A stretch of DNA of 17,003 bases, from positions 1 through 17,003 of the forward strand of contig USFL01000007.1 of the NCBI GenBank assembly GCA_900553905.1. Direction: 5' to 3'. The translations under genes and the position numbers were made by a program. This document shows, piece by piece, positions 7,645 through 14,715 of this stretch. Source of the DNA: an uncultured Eubacteriales bacterium (GTDB lineage: Bacteria > Bacillota > Clostridia > Christensenellales > Aristaeellaceae). Position 1 is the first letter of the stretch. Every line of letters begins with the position of its first letter. A model generated the notes under the pieces. That model was not told the DNA's origin, made no database searches, and saw nothing but the letters and a program-made list of their open reading frames with translations.

Positions 7645-9239
7645 CCCTCACCGACATCTCCCTCCAGTTTGCCGGCGATCTGCTCTACAAGCACGTAGAC
7701 CTCATCTTCCAGCCCGACCACTGCTACGGCATCATCGGCGCCAACGGCGCGGGCAAATCCACGCTGCTTCGCATCATCTCCGGCGAGCTTGCGCCCACCA
7801 CGGGCAGCGTGTCCATGCGCAAGGAGGACCGCATGAGCGTGCTGGAGCAGGACCACTTCAAGTACGACGCGTTCCCCGTGATGGACACCGTCATCATGGG
7901 CAACCGCCGCCTCTACGACATCATGAAGGAAAAGGACGCGCTCTATGCCAAGCCGGATTTCAGCGACGCCGACGGCGAGCGCGCGGCGGAGCTGGAGGGC
8001 GAGTTCGCCGAGATGAACGGCTGGGACGCCGAGACCGAGGCGGCCCAGCTTCTCAACGGCATCGGCATCCCCACCGAGCTGCACTACGCCCAGATGGCCA
8101 GCCTCGACGGCCGCCAGAAGGTGAAGGTGCTGCTGGCGCAGGCGCTGTTCGGCCACCCCAACATCATTCTGCTGGACGAGCCCACCAACGGCCTGGACGT
8201 GGAGAGCACCGAATGGCTGGAGGACTTTCTGGTGGACTGCGACGCCATCGTGATCGTCGTCAGCCATGACCGTCACTTCCTCAACGCCGTGTGCACCAAC
8301 ATCGTGGACGTCGATCATGAGACGTGCAAGATGTACGCCGGCAACTACGATTTCTGGTACGAGTCCTCCACGCTCATGCAGCAGCTCATCCGCAACCAGA
8401 ACAAGAAGCGCGAGGAAAAGATCAGGGATCTGCAGGAGTTCATCCGCCGTTTCAGCGCCAACAAGTCCAAGAGCCGTCAGGCCACCAGCCGCAAAAAGGT
8501 GCTCGATTCCATCCAGCTGGAGCAGATGCCCGCCTCCAGCCGCAAGTACCCCTTCGTGGGCTTTGAGCCCGAGCGCGAGGCCGGCAAGGACATCCTCTTC
8601 GTGGATGGCATCAGCAAGACCATCGACGGCGTGAAGGTGCTCGACAACGTGACCTTCACCGTCAAAAAGGGCGACAAGATCGCCTTTGTGGGCGACAACG
8701 AGGCGGGCGCGACGGCGCTGTTCCGCATTCTGGTGGGCGAGCTCAACCCCGACGAGGGCAACTTCCGCTGGGGCGTGACGATCTCCCAGAGCTATTTCCC
8801 CAAGGACAACACGCGCTTTTTCCAGGACTTTGACGGCACGCTCATCGAATGGCTCAGCCAGTTCTCCCATGACACCACCGAAACCTATCTGCGCGGCTTC
8901 CTGGGCCGCATGCTCTTCAGCGGCGACGACGTCTACAAGCCCGCCAAGGTCCTCTCCGGCGGCGAAAAGGTGCGCTGCATGCTCAGCCGCCTGATGATGA
9001 GCAAGGCCAACGCCCTGATTCTGGACCAGCCCACCGACCACCTTGATCTGGAGAGCATCACGGCGCTGTCCAACGGCCTGCAGGCCTATCCGGGCAACCT
9101 GTTCTTCGCCTCGCACGACCATCAGTTCATTGATGAGATCGCCAACCGCATCATCGAGTTCCCCCTGGGCAAGCCCGGCTGTCTGGATTACGAGGGCAAC
9201 TTCGAGGACTTCCTGCAGTGGAAGCGGGGGCGCGCATGA
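7638..9239 (+). CDS. ABC-F family ATPase, YbiT-like, with one degenerate ATP site
   Basis: Soluble protein with two ATPase domains and no membrane segments, 533 residues, close along its length to YbiT-type ABC-F proteins, which act on the ribosome. Domain 1 has an intact Walker A (GANGAGKST, 34-42) and Walker B (IILLDEPTN, 177-184), but its signature is LDGRQ (156-160) instead of LSGGQ. The linker is at about 245-315 and contains RRFSANKSKSRQATSR, a YbiT-family hallmark. Domain 2 has a good signature (LSGGEK, 439-444), but Walker A reads GDNEAGATA (352-360) with alanine for the lysine, and Walker B ends LDQP (462-465) with glutamine for the catalytic glutamate. One composite ATP site is therefore intact and the other degenerate. 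The linker is not the long type of antibiotic-resistance ABC-F proteins. It is preceded by AAGGAG and overlaps both neighbouring genes. Confidence 0.92.
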   Translation: MLTLTDISLQFAGDLLYKHVDLIFQPDHCYGIIGANGAGKSTLLRIISGELAPTTGSVSMRKEDRMSVLEQDHFKYDAFPVMDTVIMGNRRLYDIMKEKDALYAKPDFSDADGERAAELEGEFAEMNGWDAETEAAQLLNGIGIPTELHYAQMASLDGRQKVKVLLAQALFGHPNIILLDEPTNGLDVESTEWLEDFLVDCDAIVIVVSHDRHFLNAVCTNIVDVDHETCKMYAGNYDFWYESSTLMQQLIRNQNKKREEKIRDLQEFIRRFSANKSKSRQATSRKKVLDSIQLEQMPASSRKYPFVGFEPEREAGKDILFVDGISKTIDGVKVLDNVTFTVKKGDKIAFVGDNEAGATALFRILVGELNPDEGNFRWGVTISQSYFPKDNTRFFQDFDGTLIEWLSQFSHDTTETYLRGFLGRMLFSGDDVYKPAKVLSGGEKVRCMLSRLMMSKANALILDQPTDHLDLESITALSNGLQAYPGNLFFASHDHQFIDEIANRIIEFPLGKPGCLDYEGNFEDFLQWKRGRA

Positions 9240-9457
9240 GCGGGCCCAGGCCGGGCGTGTACCGGCATTTCAAGGGCAACCTCTACCAGCTGATCTGCAC
9301 CGCCATTCACTCTGAAACGCTGGAGCGCATGGCCGTCTACCGCCAGCTCTACGGCGACCGCACCGTGTGGGTGCGCCCGCTGTCCATGTGGGACGAGCCC
9401 GTGGAACGCGACGGCTACTGCGGCCCGCGCTTCACCTGGGTGCGCGAGAAGGAATAA
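9236..9457 (+). CDS. Small DUF1653 family protein
   Basis: A 73-residue soluble protein with the whole DUF1653 (PF07866) pattern: PGVYRHFKGNLYQLICTAIH, then ERMAVYRQLYG, then VWVRPLSMWDEPV and GPRFTWV. The family is small and widespread, and its biochemical role is not established. The ATG at 9236 overlaps the stop codon of the ABC-F gene (ATGA), which indicates coupled translation; an in-frame ATG at 9218 lies deeper in the upstream gene and would add six residues outside the family pattern. It is the last gene of the murC operon, and its stop codon runs directly into a strong terminator. Confidence 0.88.
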   Translation: MSGPRPGVYRHFKGNLYQLICTAIHSETLERMAVYRQLYGDRTVWVRPLSMWDEPVERDGYCGPRFTWVREKE

Positions 9458-9503
9458 AAAACCAGCCCGGCGTTTCCATCGGGAAATGTCGGGCTGGTTT
9501 TTT
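9456..9503. terminator. Bidirectional rho-independent terminator
   Basis: Perfect 14-bp arms, from AAAAAACCAGCCCG (9456-9469) to its complement ending in TTTTTT (9490-9503), give a GC stem with an A-run on one side and a T-run on the other, so it can end transcripts in both directions. A smaller inner pairing (TTTCC with GGAAA) extends the stem. It terminates the plus-strand murC operon and the minus-strand MarR-MATE operon. It overlaps the last two bases of the DUF1653 stop codon and touches the MATE stop codon. Confidence 0.92.
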
Positions 9504-10831
9504 CAATATCCATATCGTTTGCGTTTGGCCGCGAAGCAGGCCGCCGCGACCGCCAGCGCCAGCGCCTCGGCTGCGGGCACCGCCAGCCACACGCCGTCCA
9601 GCCCCATAAGCCGGGGCAAAACGAGCACCGCCGCCACCTGGAACACCAGCGCCCGCAGGAACGAAATCAACGCCGACACAGCCCCATTGTTCAGCGCGGT
9701 AAAGAACGCCGAGCCGAAGATGCCCCCGCCCGCGAACAGGAAGGATAGCGAATAGAGCATGAAGCCGTGCCGCGTCATGGCCAGCAGCGCCTCATCGTAG
9801 CCCACGAAGAGGCGCGCCAGAGGGAGCGCGAGCGCCTCGGCCAGCGCCGTCATGGCCGCGCTCATTGCCGCGATGATTCCCAGGCTCCGGCGGAGCAGGC
9901 CCCGCAGCTCCGCCCGGTTGTCCGCGCCGAAATGGTAGCTGATGACCGGCGCGCTGCCGATGGAATAGCCGATGAACACGCCCAGGAAGATGAAGTTGAC
10001 ATACATGATCACTCCGTAGGCGGCCACGCCGTCCTCCCCCGCCAGACGGATGAGCTGGAAGTTGTAGAGCATATTGACCAGCGAGAGCGAGAGATTGGTC
10101 ATCAGCTCGGAGGAGCCGTTGGCGCATGCCTTGCCCAGCGCGCGCAGGTCCCACGCGGGGCGCGACAGCCGCAGCAGGCTTTGATTGGGCGAAAGGAAGT
10201 ACACAAGCGGAATCCCTCCGCCCACCAGCTGGCTGATGGCCGTGGCCGCCGCAGCGCCCTCCAGCCCCCAGCCGAAGCCCATGATAAACAGCGCGTCCAG
10301 CGCCATGTTGGTCACCCCGGCCGCCACCGTGACCATCAGGCCCAGCCGCGGCCGCTCGGCCGTGATAAAGAAGCTCTGGAACACGTTTTGCAGCATGAAG
10401 GCGCCCGTGGCGGGCAGCAGAATGCCGCCATAGCGCACGCAGTCCTCCAGCATCGCCCCCTGTGCGCCCAGCGCCCCGGCCGCGGGCCTGAGCAGCGGCA
10501 TGCCTGCCGCCGCGACCAGCGCGCCCATCGCCAGGGTTACCACAATCAGCATGGAAAACAGCCCGTTGGCCCTTTCCCGCTTGCCCTCGCCCAGCGTTTT
10601 GGCCACCAGCGCGCTTCCGCCCGTGCCGATCATGAAGCCCAGCGCGCCGAAGGCCATCAGAAACGGCATGATCAGGTTGATCGCCGCAAACGGCGTCTTG
10701 CCTACGAAGTTGGACACGAAAAAACCGTCCACCACGCCATAGATCGAGGTAAAGATCATCATCACGATGGAGGGCAATGTGAAGCGCAGAAGCCTTCGGC
10801 AGGTGAAGTGGTCCGAAAGACGAATCTTCAT
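9503..10831 (-). CDS. MATE family multidrug/Na+ efflux transporter
   Basis: Inner-membrane antiporter of 442 residues, the usual MATE length, with about 12 hydrophobic segments in two halves of six. Typical MATE features are the N-terminal LLRFTLPSIVMMIFTSIYGVVDGFFVSNFVG and the later AAAATAISQLVGGGIPLVYF and IGYSIGSAPVISYHFGA. Such proteins export cationic drugs or metabolites using Na+ or H+ gradients. The frame stays open further upstream, but I place the start at 10831 (MKIRLSDHFTC), where homology begins and where the ATG overlaps the MarR stop codon (ATGA). This translational coupling makes the transporter the evident target of the MarR regulator. Confidence 0.93.
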   Translation of the reverse strand: MKIRLSDHFTCRRLLRFTLPSIVMMIFTSIYGVVDGFFVSNFVGKTPFAAINLIMPFLMAFGALGFMIGTGGSALVAKTLGEGKRERANGLFSMLIVVTLAMGALVAAAGMPLLRPAAGALGAQGAMLEDCVRYGGILLPATGAFMLQNVFQSFFITAERPRLGLMVTVAAGVTNMALDALFIMGFGWGLEGAAAATAISQLVGGGIPLVYFLSPNQSLLRLSRPAWDLRALGKACANGSSELMTNLSLSLVNMLYNFQLIRLAGEDGVAAYGVIMYVNFIFLGVFIGYSIGSAPVISYHFGADNRAELRGLLRRSLGIIAAMSAAMTALAEALALPLARLFVGYDEALLAMTRHGFMLYSLSFLFAGGGIFGSAFFTALNNGAVSALISFLRALVFQVAAVLVLPRLMGLDGVWLAVPAAEALALAVAAACFAAKRKRYGY

Positions 10832-11286
10832 GCCCTTCCTCCGTTCTGCGGGCCACGCAGCGCTTCCACCTGTGCGCGCAGGTCCTCCAGGTATTGACGG
10901 CTCAGGCGCAGATACGCGTCCCGGTCCGCCTCCGTCCATCCGTTCCAGATGGCTTCCTCGGCGGCGGCCACCGGGGCCACGCGCTCGCGGCACAGTTCCT
11001 CCCCCGCCTGCGTCAGGCGCACGGGACGGCTGCGGCCCGCGCCTGTTTCCAGATACAAGATCCCCTCCCTCTCCAGGGAACGCAGGGCGGAAGCGACCGT
11101 CTGGCGGCTCATGCCGCACAGCCGCGCGATCTCCGAGGGGTACAGCTTCCCCTCCGCCATGTGTACGGAATAGAGAATCTGCATCTCGCTGTCCGCAAGG
11201 CCCATTTTGACCGACGCATCATGATACGCCCCGTTAATCTCGCCAAGGATGTGCATCAGCTGCTTCCACCGCATGTCGCGCGGCAT
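10828..11286 (-). CDS. MarR family transcriptional regulator
   Basis: Winged helix-turn-helix regulator of 152 residues. The recognition region reads LYPSEIARLCGMSRQTVASALRSLEREGILY, followed by the wing ETGAGRSRPVRLTQAG, the standard MarR layout. Long helices at both ends would form the dimer interface. I chose the ATG at 11286 (MPRDMRWKQ) because GGAGGGAG lies about 9 bases upstream; the longer frame to 11325 would begin inside the promoter. It is co-transcribed with the MATE gene, overlaps it by four bases, and has a palindromic operator at its promoter. It therefore probably represses its own operon and releases it when a drug or phenolic ligand binds. Confidence 0.93.
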   Translation of the reverse strand: MPRDMRWKQLMHILGEINGAYHDASVKMGLADSEMQILYSVHMAEGKLYPSEIARLCGMSRQTVASALRSLEREGILYLETGAGRSRPVRLTQAGEELCRERVAPVAAAEEAIWNGWTEADRDAYLRLSRQYLEDLRAQVEALRGPQNGGRA

Positions 11287-11302
11287 ACGTGTTCTCTCCC
11301 TC

Positions 11303-11357
11303 CATGTACGAAATCGTACTTGCATTGCAGTATAGTAAGATTTCGTACATGTGTCAA
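11303..11357 (-). promoter_or_regulatory. MarR-MATE operon promoter with inverted-repeat operator
   Basis: On the minus strand a perfect -35 box TTGACA (11357-11352) and -10 box TATACT (11334-11329) are 17 bases apart. A perfect 13-bp inverted repeat brackets the core promoter: CATGTACGAAATC at 11303-11315 and GATTTCGTACATG at 11339-11351. The upstream arm fills the spacer, and the downstream arm lies just past the expected start site near 11322. The downstream arm also sits in a nearly palindromic GTACGAAATCGTAC. This arrangement fits autorepression by the adjacent MarR protein. Confidence 0.8.
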
Positions 11358-11385
11358 GCCCCCTCGGCGCACCGCAGGCCGGCGT

Positions 11386-11733
11386 TTATGTTCGGTTCTC
11401 CGGTCCGTTGGCGCCCTGCTGCCCGGACTCCCCGTGCTTCCTGTCGCAGCAGCCCTTCATTTTGGGACGGGATTTTTCCATGCGGGTCAGGCATCCGGTT
11501 TTCCCGGTTTCCTGTTGGCCTGCGGGCGGCTGACGCTGATTGGAAAGGCCCAGCAGATAGTCGGTGGTGGTTTGATACCCTATGGCCAGCGCAATCAGTA
11601 CTTGGGTGGGTACATCCACCTTTCCGTTTTCGTAATCACTGTAGGTTTGTTGTGAGCAGCGCAGGTATTCCGCCAGCTGGCGCTGCTTTAAGTCGTGGTC
11701 TTCGCGAAGGTCCCGGATCCTTCGGTATACCAT
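11386..11733 (-). CDS. XRE family (Cro/CI-type) transcriptional regulator
   Basis: Small DNA-binding protein of 115 residues. The helix-turn-helix domain occupies about residues 3-65: IRDLREDHDLKQRQLAEYLRCSQQTYSDYENGKVDVPTQVLIALA, then TTTDYLLGLSN, a standard small XRE repressor. The remaining 50 residues are hydrophilic and low in complexity, with cysteines at 81, 95 and 96, and I do not recognise them. Of two in-frame ATGs I prefer 11733 over 11739 because GAGGGGG is seven bases away from it. Two palindromic operators lie between this gene and the divergent secreted hydrolase gene, so it probably represses both directions. It may also read into the MarR-MATE operon, since I see no clear terminator between them. 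Confidence 0.88.
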   Translation of the reverse strand: MVYRRIRDLREDHDLKQRQLAEYLRCSQQTYSDYENGKVDVPTQVLIALAIGYQTTTDYLLGLSNQRQPPAGQQETGKTGCLTRMEKSRPKMKGCCDRKHGESGQQGANGPENRT

Positions 11734-11764
11734 GGCCATGCCCCCTCGTTGACCGGATGCTATT

Positions 11765-11818
11765 ATTATCCTTACCGAAATATTCGGTATTGACTTTTAC
11801 CGAAATTTTCGGTAAACT
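11765..11818. promoter_or_regulatory. Divergent promoters with two palindromic XRE operators
   Basis: The rightward promoter has -35 TTGACT (11790-11795), a 17-base spacer and -10 TAAACT (11813-11818). A leftward promoter for the XRE gene can be read as TCAATA (11793-11788), 17 bases and GATAAT (11770-11765). Operator 1 is TACCGAA-ATA-TTCGGTA (11773-11789), inside the leftward spacer. Operator 2 is TTACCGAAA-T-TTTCGGTAA (11797-11815), inside the rightward spacer and touching its -10 box. The centres are 25 bp apart. The same half-site TTACCGAA occurs in both, so one protein, most likely the adjacent XRE regulator, should bind both. Confidence 0.8.
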
Positions 11819-11900
11819 GTGCTTTGAAAGGTATCGTGCACGTCTACCTTTGGATCGTTCAACTTAATACAATTCAAATCTGCCAAAGAGGAGGATTCGT

Positions 11901-12956
11901 GTGAAAAAACTGTGTGCCATTCTTTTGGCGCTTGTCCTGCTGCTGGGGCTGGCCGCCGCTCATGCCGAAAGTGAAGATCCCTACATCTTTGCTTTCGAGG
12001 AACCGTCCGTGGTCACGATTGGAGACTATCAGGTCAATAAAATCTGGGTGGATATGATCCCCGTGTATTACATCACCCCCGAAGGCTATCAGGATGGGGA
12101 TGATATGAAGATCTGCATCTTCCTCTCCGGTCTGTCGGGCAACAAGGAGTCCCTGGTGACCACGTATGCCAAGTACATTCTGGAAAACGGGTACACCGCC
12201 GTGTTCTTTGATCACTATCTCCACGGGGAGCGGGCCAACATCTACGACCCAGTCACCTCTCTGACCGCCAGTGAGGAGGATGTGGCCGCCCTGAAGACCC
12301 AGATTCTCACCACCTGCTTCAAGAACATGTACCGTTACGGCTGGGAGATCCTGGGCAACACCTCGCTTGATACGCTGCGCGTGCTGGACTACTTCTACGA
12401 TCATTTCCCGGTGGTAGAATCCGTCATGGGCGGCCACTCCATGGGCGGCGACACCTCGCTGGTGGTGGCCGGACTGGACGACCGCATCAACCGCATCCTG
12501 TGCGTGGTCACCGCGCCTGACTGGCTGCGGCCCGGCATGCATCATCTCAATGGCTACGGCGACACGGCGGTTCCCAGCGATCCCGGCGAGCCCGATGGCA
12601 AGTCCACCTGGTATTTTGACAGCTTCTCGCCCAGCGTAAACCTGACCCGTTACGACGACGGTGATCTGGATGCGATGTTCGTCTGCGGCGAGCTGGATTC
12701 GCACATCAACCCCAACTGGGTCTACACCTTCCGTGAAAACGTGTACCGTATCAATCCCGAGGCCGGCCAGAAGCTGGGCATCTGGACCAACATGGGCGCG
12801 GGCCATGCCTCTCCTGCCGACGAGGACCTTGCCAAGCTCTTTGCCTGGCTGCTCAGCGGCGAGGAGATGGAAGGCGCCAAGTTCCTCACCGGCGATGATC
12901 AGGCCTGGAACCGCGACTACTACCACACCATGGATACGCTGCCCGCGGGCTATTGA
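11901..12956 (+). CDS. Exported alpha/beta hydrolase
   Basis: Predicted secreted protein of 351 residues. The signal peptide is MKKLCAILLALVLLLGLAAAHA with cleavage after AHA. The mature part has an alpha/beta hydrolase core: strand and turn CIFLSGLSGNKES (about 72-84), nucleophile elbow GGHSMGGD with Ser180, a likely acid residue at Asp266 (FVCGELDSH) and His302 (NMGAGHASP). It resembles secreted esterases and dienelactone-hydrolase or peptidase-like enzymes, but the substrate is unknown. Translation starts at GTG with AGAGGAGGA upstream. It is the first gene of a pair of exported hydrolases, with a promoter overlapped by two palindromic operators and a divergent XRE regulator, so expression is probably tightly repressed. 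Confidence 0.82.
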   Translation: MKKLCAILLALVLLLGLAAAHAESEDPYIFAFEEPSVVTIGDYQVNKIWVDMIPVYYITPEGYQDGDDMKICIFLSGLSGNKESLVTTYAKYILENGYTAVFFDHYLHGERANIYDPVTSLTASEEDVAALKTQILTTCFKNMYRYGWEILGNTSLDTLRVLDYFYDHFPVVESVMGGHSMGGDTSLVVAGLDDRINRILCVVTAPDWLRPGMHHLNGYGDTAVPSDPGEPDGKSTWYFDSFSPSVNLTRYDDGDLDAMFVCGELDSHINPNWVYTFRENVYRINPEAGQKLGIWTNMGAGHASPADEDLAKLFAWLLSGEEMEGAKFLTGDDQAWNRDYYHTMDTLPAGY

Positions 12957-12974
12957 TTCCGGCGTGTTTTCGGA

Positions 12975-13034
12975 CGGCGGATGCCTCTGCCTCCGCCGCC
13001 CCTTCTCTGTCTCTTTTTGGAAAAAAATTTTTTT
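12975..13034 (+). terminator. Hairpin between the two secreted hydrolase genes, possible partial terminator
   Basis: Seven-bp arms CGGCGGA (12975-12981) and TCCGCCG (12992-12998) enclose a 10-base loop. They are followed after a C/T-rich stretch by TTTTT (13013-13017) and then by a symmetrical A7T7 tract at 13021-13034. The T-run is some distance from the stem, so this may attenuate and not end transcription. The A7T7 tract could bend the DNA or carry a separate start. The next gene begins 101 bases after the first ends. Confidence 0.45.
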
Positions 13035-13057
13035 GACGACACAGAAAAGGAGTTTTT

Positions 13058-14467
13058 ATGGCTATGAAGAAATGGATTTCCCTTTTGCTCGGCGCGCTGC
13101 TGCTGCTTGGTTCGGCCAATGCTGCGCTGGCCCAGGAAAATGATTGGATTGAGGTGGATTATCAGACCCATTTCATCAAATGGGACGGCGTAACCACCGA
13201 AGAGGACTTTACCGATGAGGCTTTCGACGCCCTGACCAAGACCACCGTTTACCAGAGCGACTCCTCACCCACCGGCTTCAAGGTCACCTTCCGCTTCTAC
13301 GGTCCCGAATATGAAACCGTGGAAGTGGCCGGAGAATGGTATTATTCCGAGCCTTACTACTCCTCCCAGAACAGCGCCGCCAAAATTCATCCCAACGACT
13401 GGTACAACGGCTGCCTGATTCATACCGACGATGTCAATCCCGTGCGTCCCTTTGACCAGATGACGCTGAACGAGGAGACCGGCTACTGGGCCTATACCAT
13501 GCCTCTGGCCAGCGGCACCTACTGCTACCAGTTCCGCCTCAATGGCGAAACCACCATTTCCGACCCGCAGAACCTGCCTACCGAATACCGCGGCAAGGAA
13601 TCCTACAGCCAGGTGCTCGTGCCCTACGACGCGGAAAAACAGAGCCTCAGTCCCGACTACTCCCTCTATCAGGACAATTGCGCCAACCACGGCACCATTC
13701 AGTTTGCCGAGGTACCTTCCCCCACGCTGGGCTACGATACGCCCATCGCTATCTATCTGCCCTACGGTTACGACCCCGACCGCGCCGAGCCTTACAAGTA
13801 CGTGATTCTTGGGCATGGCATCGCCGGTTTTGAAAGCAACTGGCCCTCGCAGGGCATGCTGGGCAACATCACCGACAACCTGATTGACCAGGGGCTGGTG
13901 GAGCCGATGATCGTCATTGCCACAAACAACCGCGACAGTGACGGCGTCTACTTCTACAGCACCGTCAACGCCGATGGAACCCGCATCACCTCCATCGACG
14001 GCGAACCGGAAAGCAATGCCGCCTCCTCCGCCAACCCCAGCTATACCAAGCAGATCTCCCAGGCCCAGCCCTATTTCATGGACGAGCTGATTCCCTGGCT
14101 GGAAAGCCACCTCAACGTTTCCACCGATCCCCAGGACCGGGCCTTTGCAGGCCTGTCTGCCGGCGCGATGTGCACCTTCAACATGTACATCTCCAATCCG
14201 GAGGACTTCGGCTACTTCTATTGCATGAGCGGCGCCAACGACAATCCCACCCAGTACGACCTGACCCGTCCCGGGCTGAAAACCCCGTCGCTGACCTTTG
14301 GCGTGGGAATTTACGACCGGCTGTTCTTCTCGCAGGTCAATCCCACCCAGAACGCGCTTGCGGCCGAGGGCGTTTCCTTCACCAATTACTACGCTTTCGG
14401 CGCCCATCGCTGGCATGTATGGCGTGAGCTGTACATCGACATGTGCACCCGCGTGCTGTGGAAATAG
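13058..14467 (+). CDS. Exported esterase, family D (PF00756), with N-terminal beta-sandwich domain
   Basis: Predicted secreted protein of 469 residues, signal peptide to about residue 25 (WISLLLGALLLLGSANAALA-Q). Residues about 70-175 look like the E-set or CBM48-like domain found before many feruloyl and related esterases: FKVTFRFYGPEYETVEVAGEW, then GYWAYTMPLASGTYCYQFRLNG and SDPQNLP. The esterase domain runs from about 220 to the end: TPIAIYLPYGYDP, YVILGHGIAG, then GLSAG with Ser367, a possible acid residue at Asp420 (GIYDRLF) and His453 in HRWHVWREL. Such enzymes release feruloyl, acetyl or similar esters from plant polysaccharides, or act on siderophores; I infer a carbohydrate role. 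The ribosome binding site is AAAAGGAG. It lies downstream of another exported hydrolase gene and is followed by a strong hairpin. Confidence 0.87.
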   Translation: MAMKKWISLLLGALLLLGSANAALAQENDWIEVDYQTHFIKWDGVTTEEDFTDEAFDALTKTTVYQSDSSPTGFKVTFRFYGPEYETVEVAGEWYYSEPYYSSQNSAAKIHPNDWYNGCLIHTDDVNPVRPFDQMTLNEETGYWAYTMPLASGTYCYQFRLNGETTISDPQNLPTEYRGKESYSQVLVPYDAEKQSLSPDYSLYQDNCANHGTIQFAEVPSPTLGYDTPIAIYLPYGYDPDRAEPYKYVILGHGIAGFESNWPSQGMLGNITDNLIDQGLVEPMIVIATNNRDSDGVYFYSTVNADGTRITSIDGEPESNAASSANPSYTKQISQAQPYFMDELIPWLESHLNVSTDPQDRAFAGLSAGAMCTFNMYISNPEDFGYFYCMSGANDNPTQYDLTRPGLKTPSLTFGVGIYDRLFFSQVNPTQNALAAEGVSFTNYYAFGAHRWHVWRELYIDMCTRVLWK

Positions 14468-14487
14468 GCTTTTGCGACCGTCATACC

Positions 14488-14514
14488 GCGCCCGCCCGGC
14501 TTACGGGCGGGCGC
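14488..14514 (+). terminator. Strong GC hairpin after the esterase gene
   Basis: Perfect 11-bp arms (GCGCCCGCCCG at 14488-14498 and its complement at 14504-14514) with a five-base loop begin 21 bases past the stop codon. No T-run follows, so termination is likely but not certain. The rest of the gap to 14686 holds nothing I can identify as a gene. Confidence 0.6.
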
Positions 14515-14686
14515 ATATCCGGCCGGTACACGAGAGGCGCAATGGTGAGGCACGGCACGGGCGAGATCGACCTCTTTCCCTGCGCCGGATCTTTCAGGCC
14601 GGCAGTGCGAGCACGCCTTCCACACCCACGCCCTGAACACGCTGTTTCTTTCCTGTATTGCTTGCATTGCACCCTATCATAACCCC

Positions 14687-14715
14687 TTGTGCTTTTTCGT
14701 AATCTATGTTACAAT
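14687..14715 (+). promoter_or_regulatory. Promoter of the gntP-type permease gene
   Basis: A weak -35 box TTGTGC (14687-14692), a 17-base spacer and a good -10 box TACAAT (14710-14715). The start would be near 14722, leaving a leader of about 184 bases before the ATG at 14906. The poor -35 box suggests dependence on an activator or modest expression. Confidence 0.55.

Noticed and set aside
7521..9122. Minus-strand open frame of 533 codons opposite the ABC-F gene
   Set aside because: Antisense shadow of a conserved ATPase; composition is low-complexity and no start signal is present.
9503..11119. Possible MarR-MATE fusion, since the MATE frame stays open to 11119
   Set aside because: The extra 96 residues are Pro/Gly/Arg-rich and are the MarR gene read in another frame; the ATGA overlap at 10828-10831 gives the natural start.
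11820..11900. Second promoter near TACAAT in the leader of the first hydrolase gene
   Set aside because: The only nearby -35-like sequence, TTGGAT, is 12 bases away, too short a spacer for a sigma-A promoter.
14468..14686. Possible small gene between the esterase hairpin and the gntP promoter
   Set aside because: Open frames here on both strands are short, lack ribosome binding sites and show no recognisable protein features.
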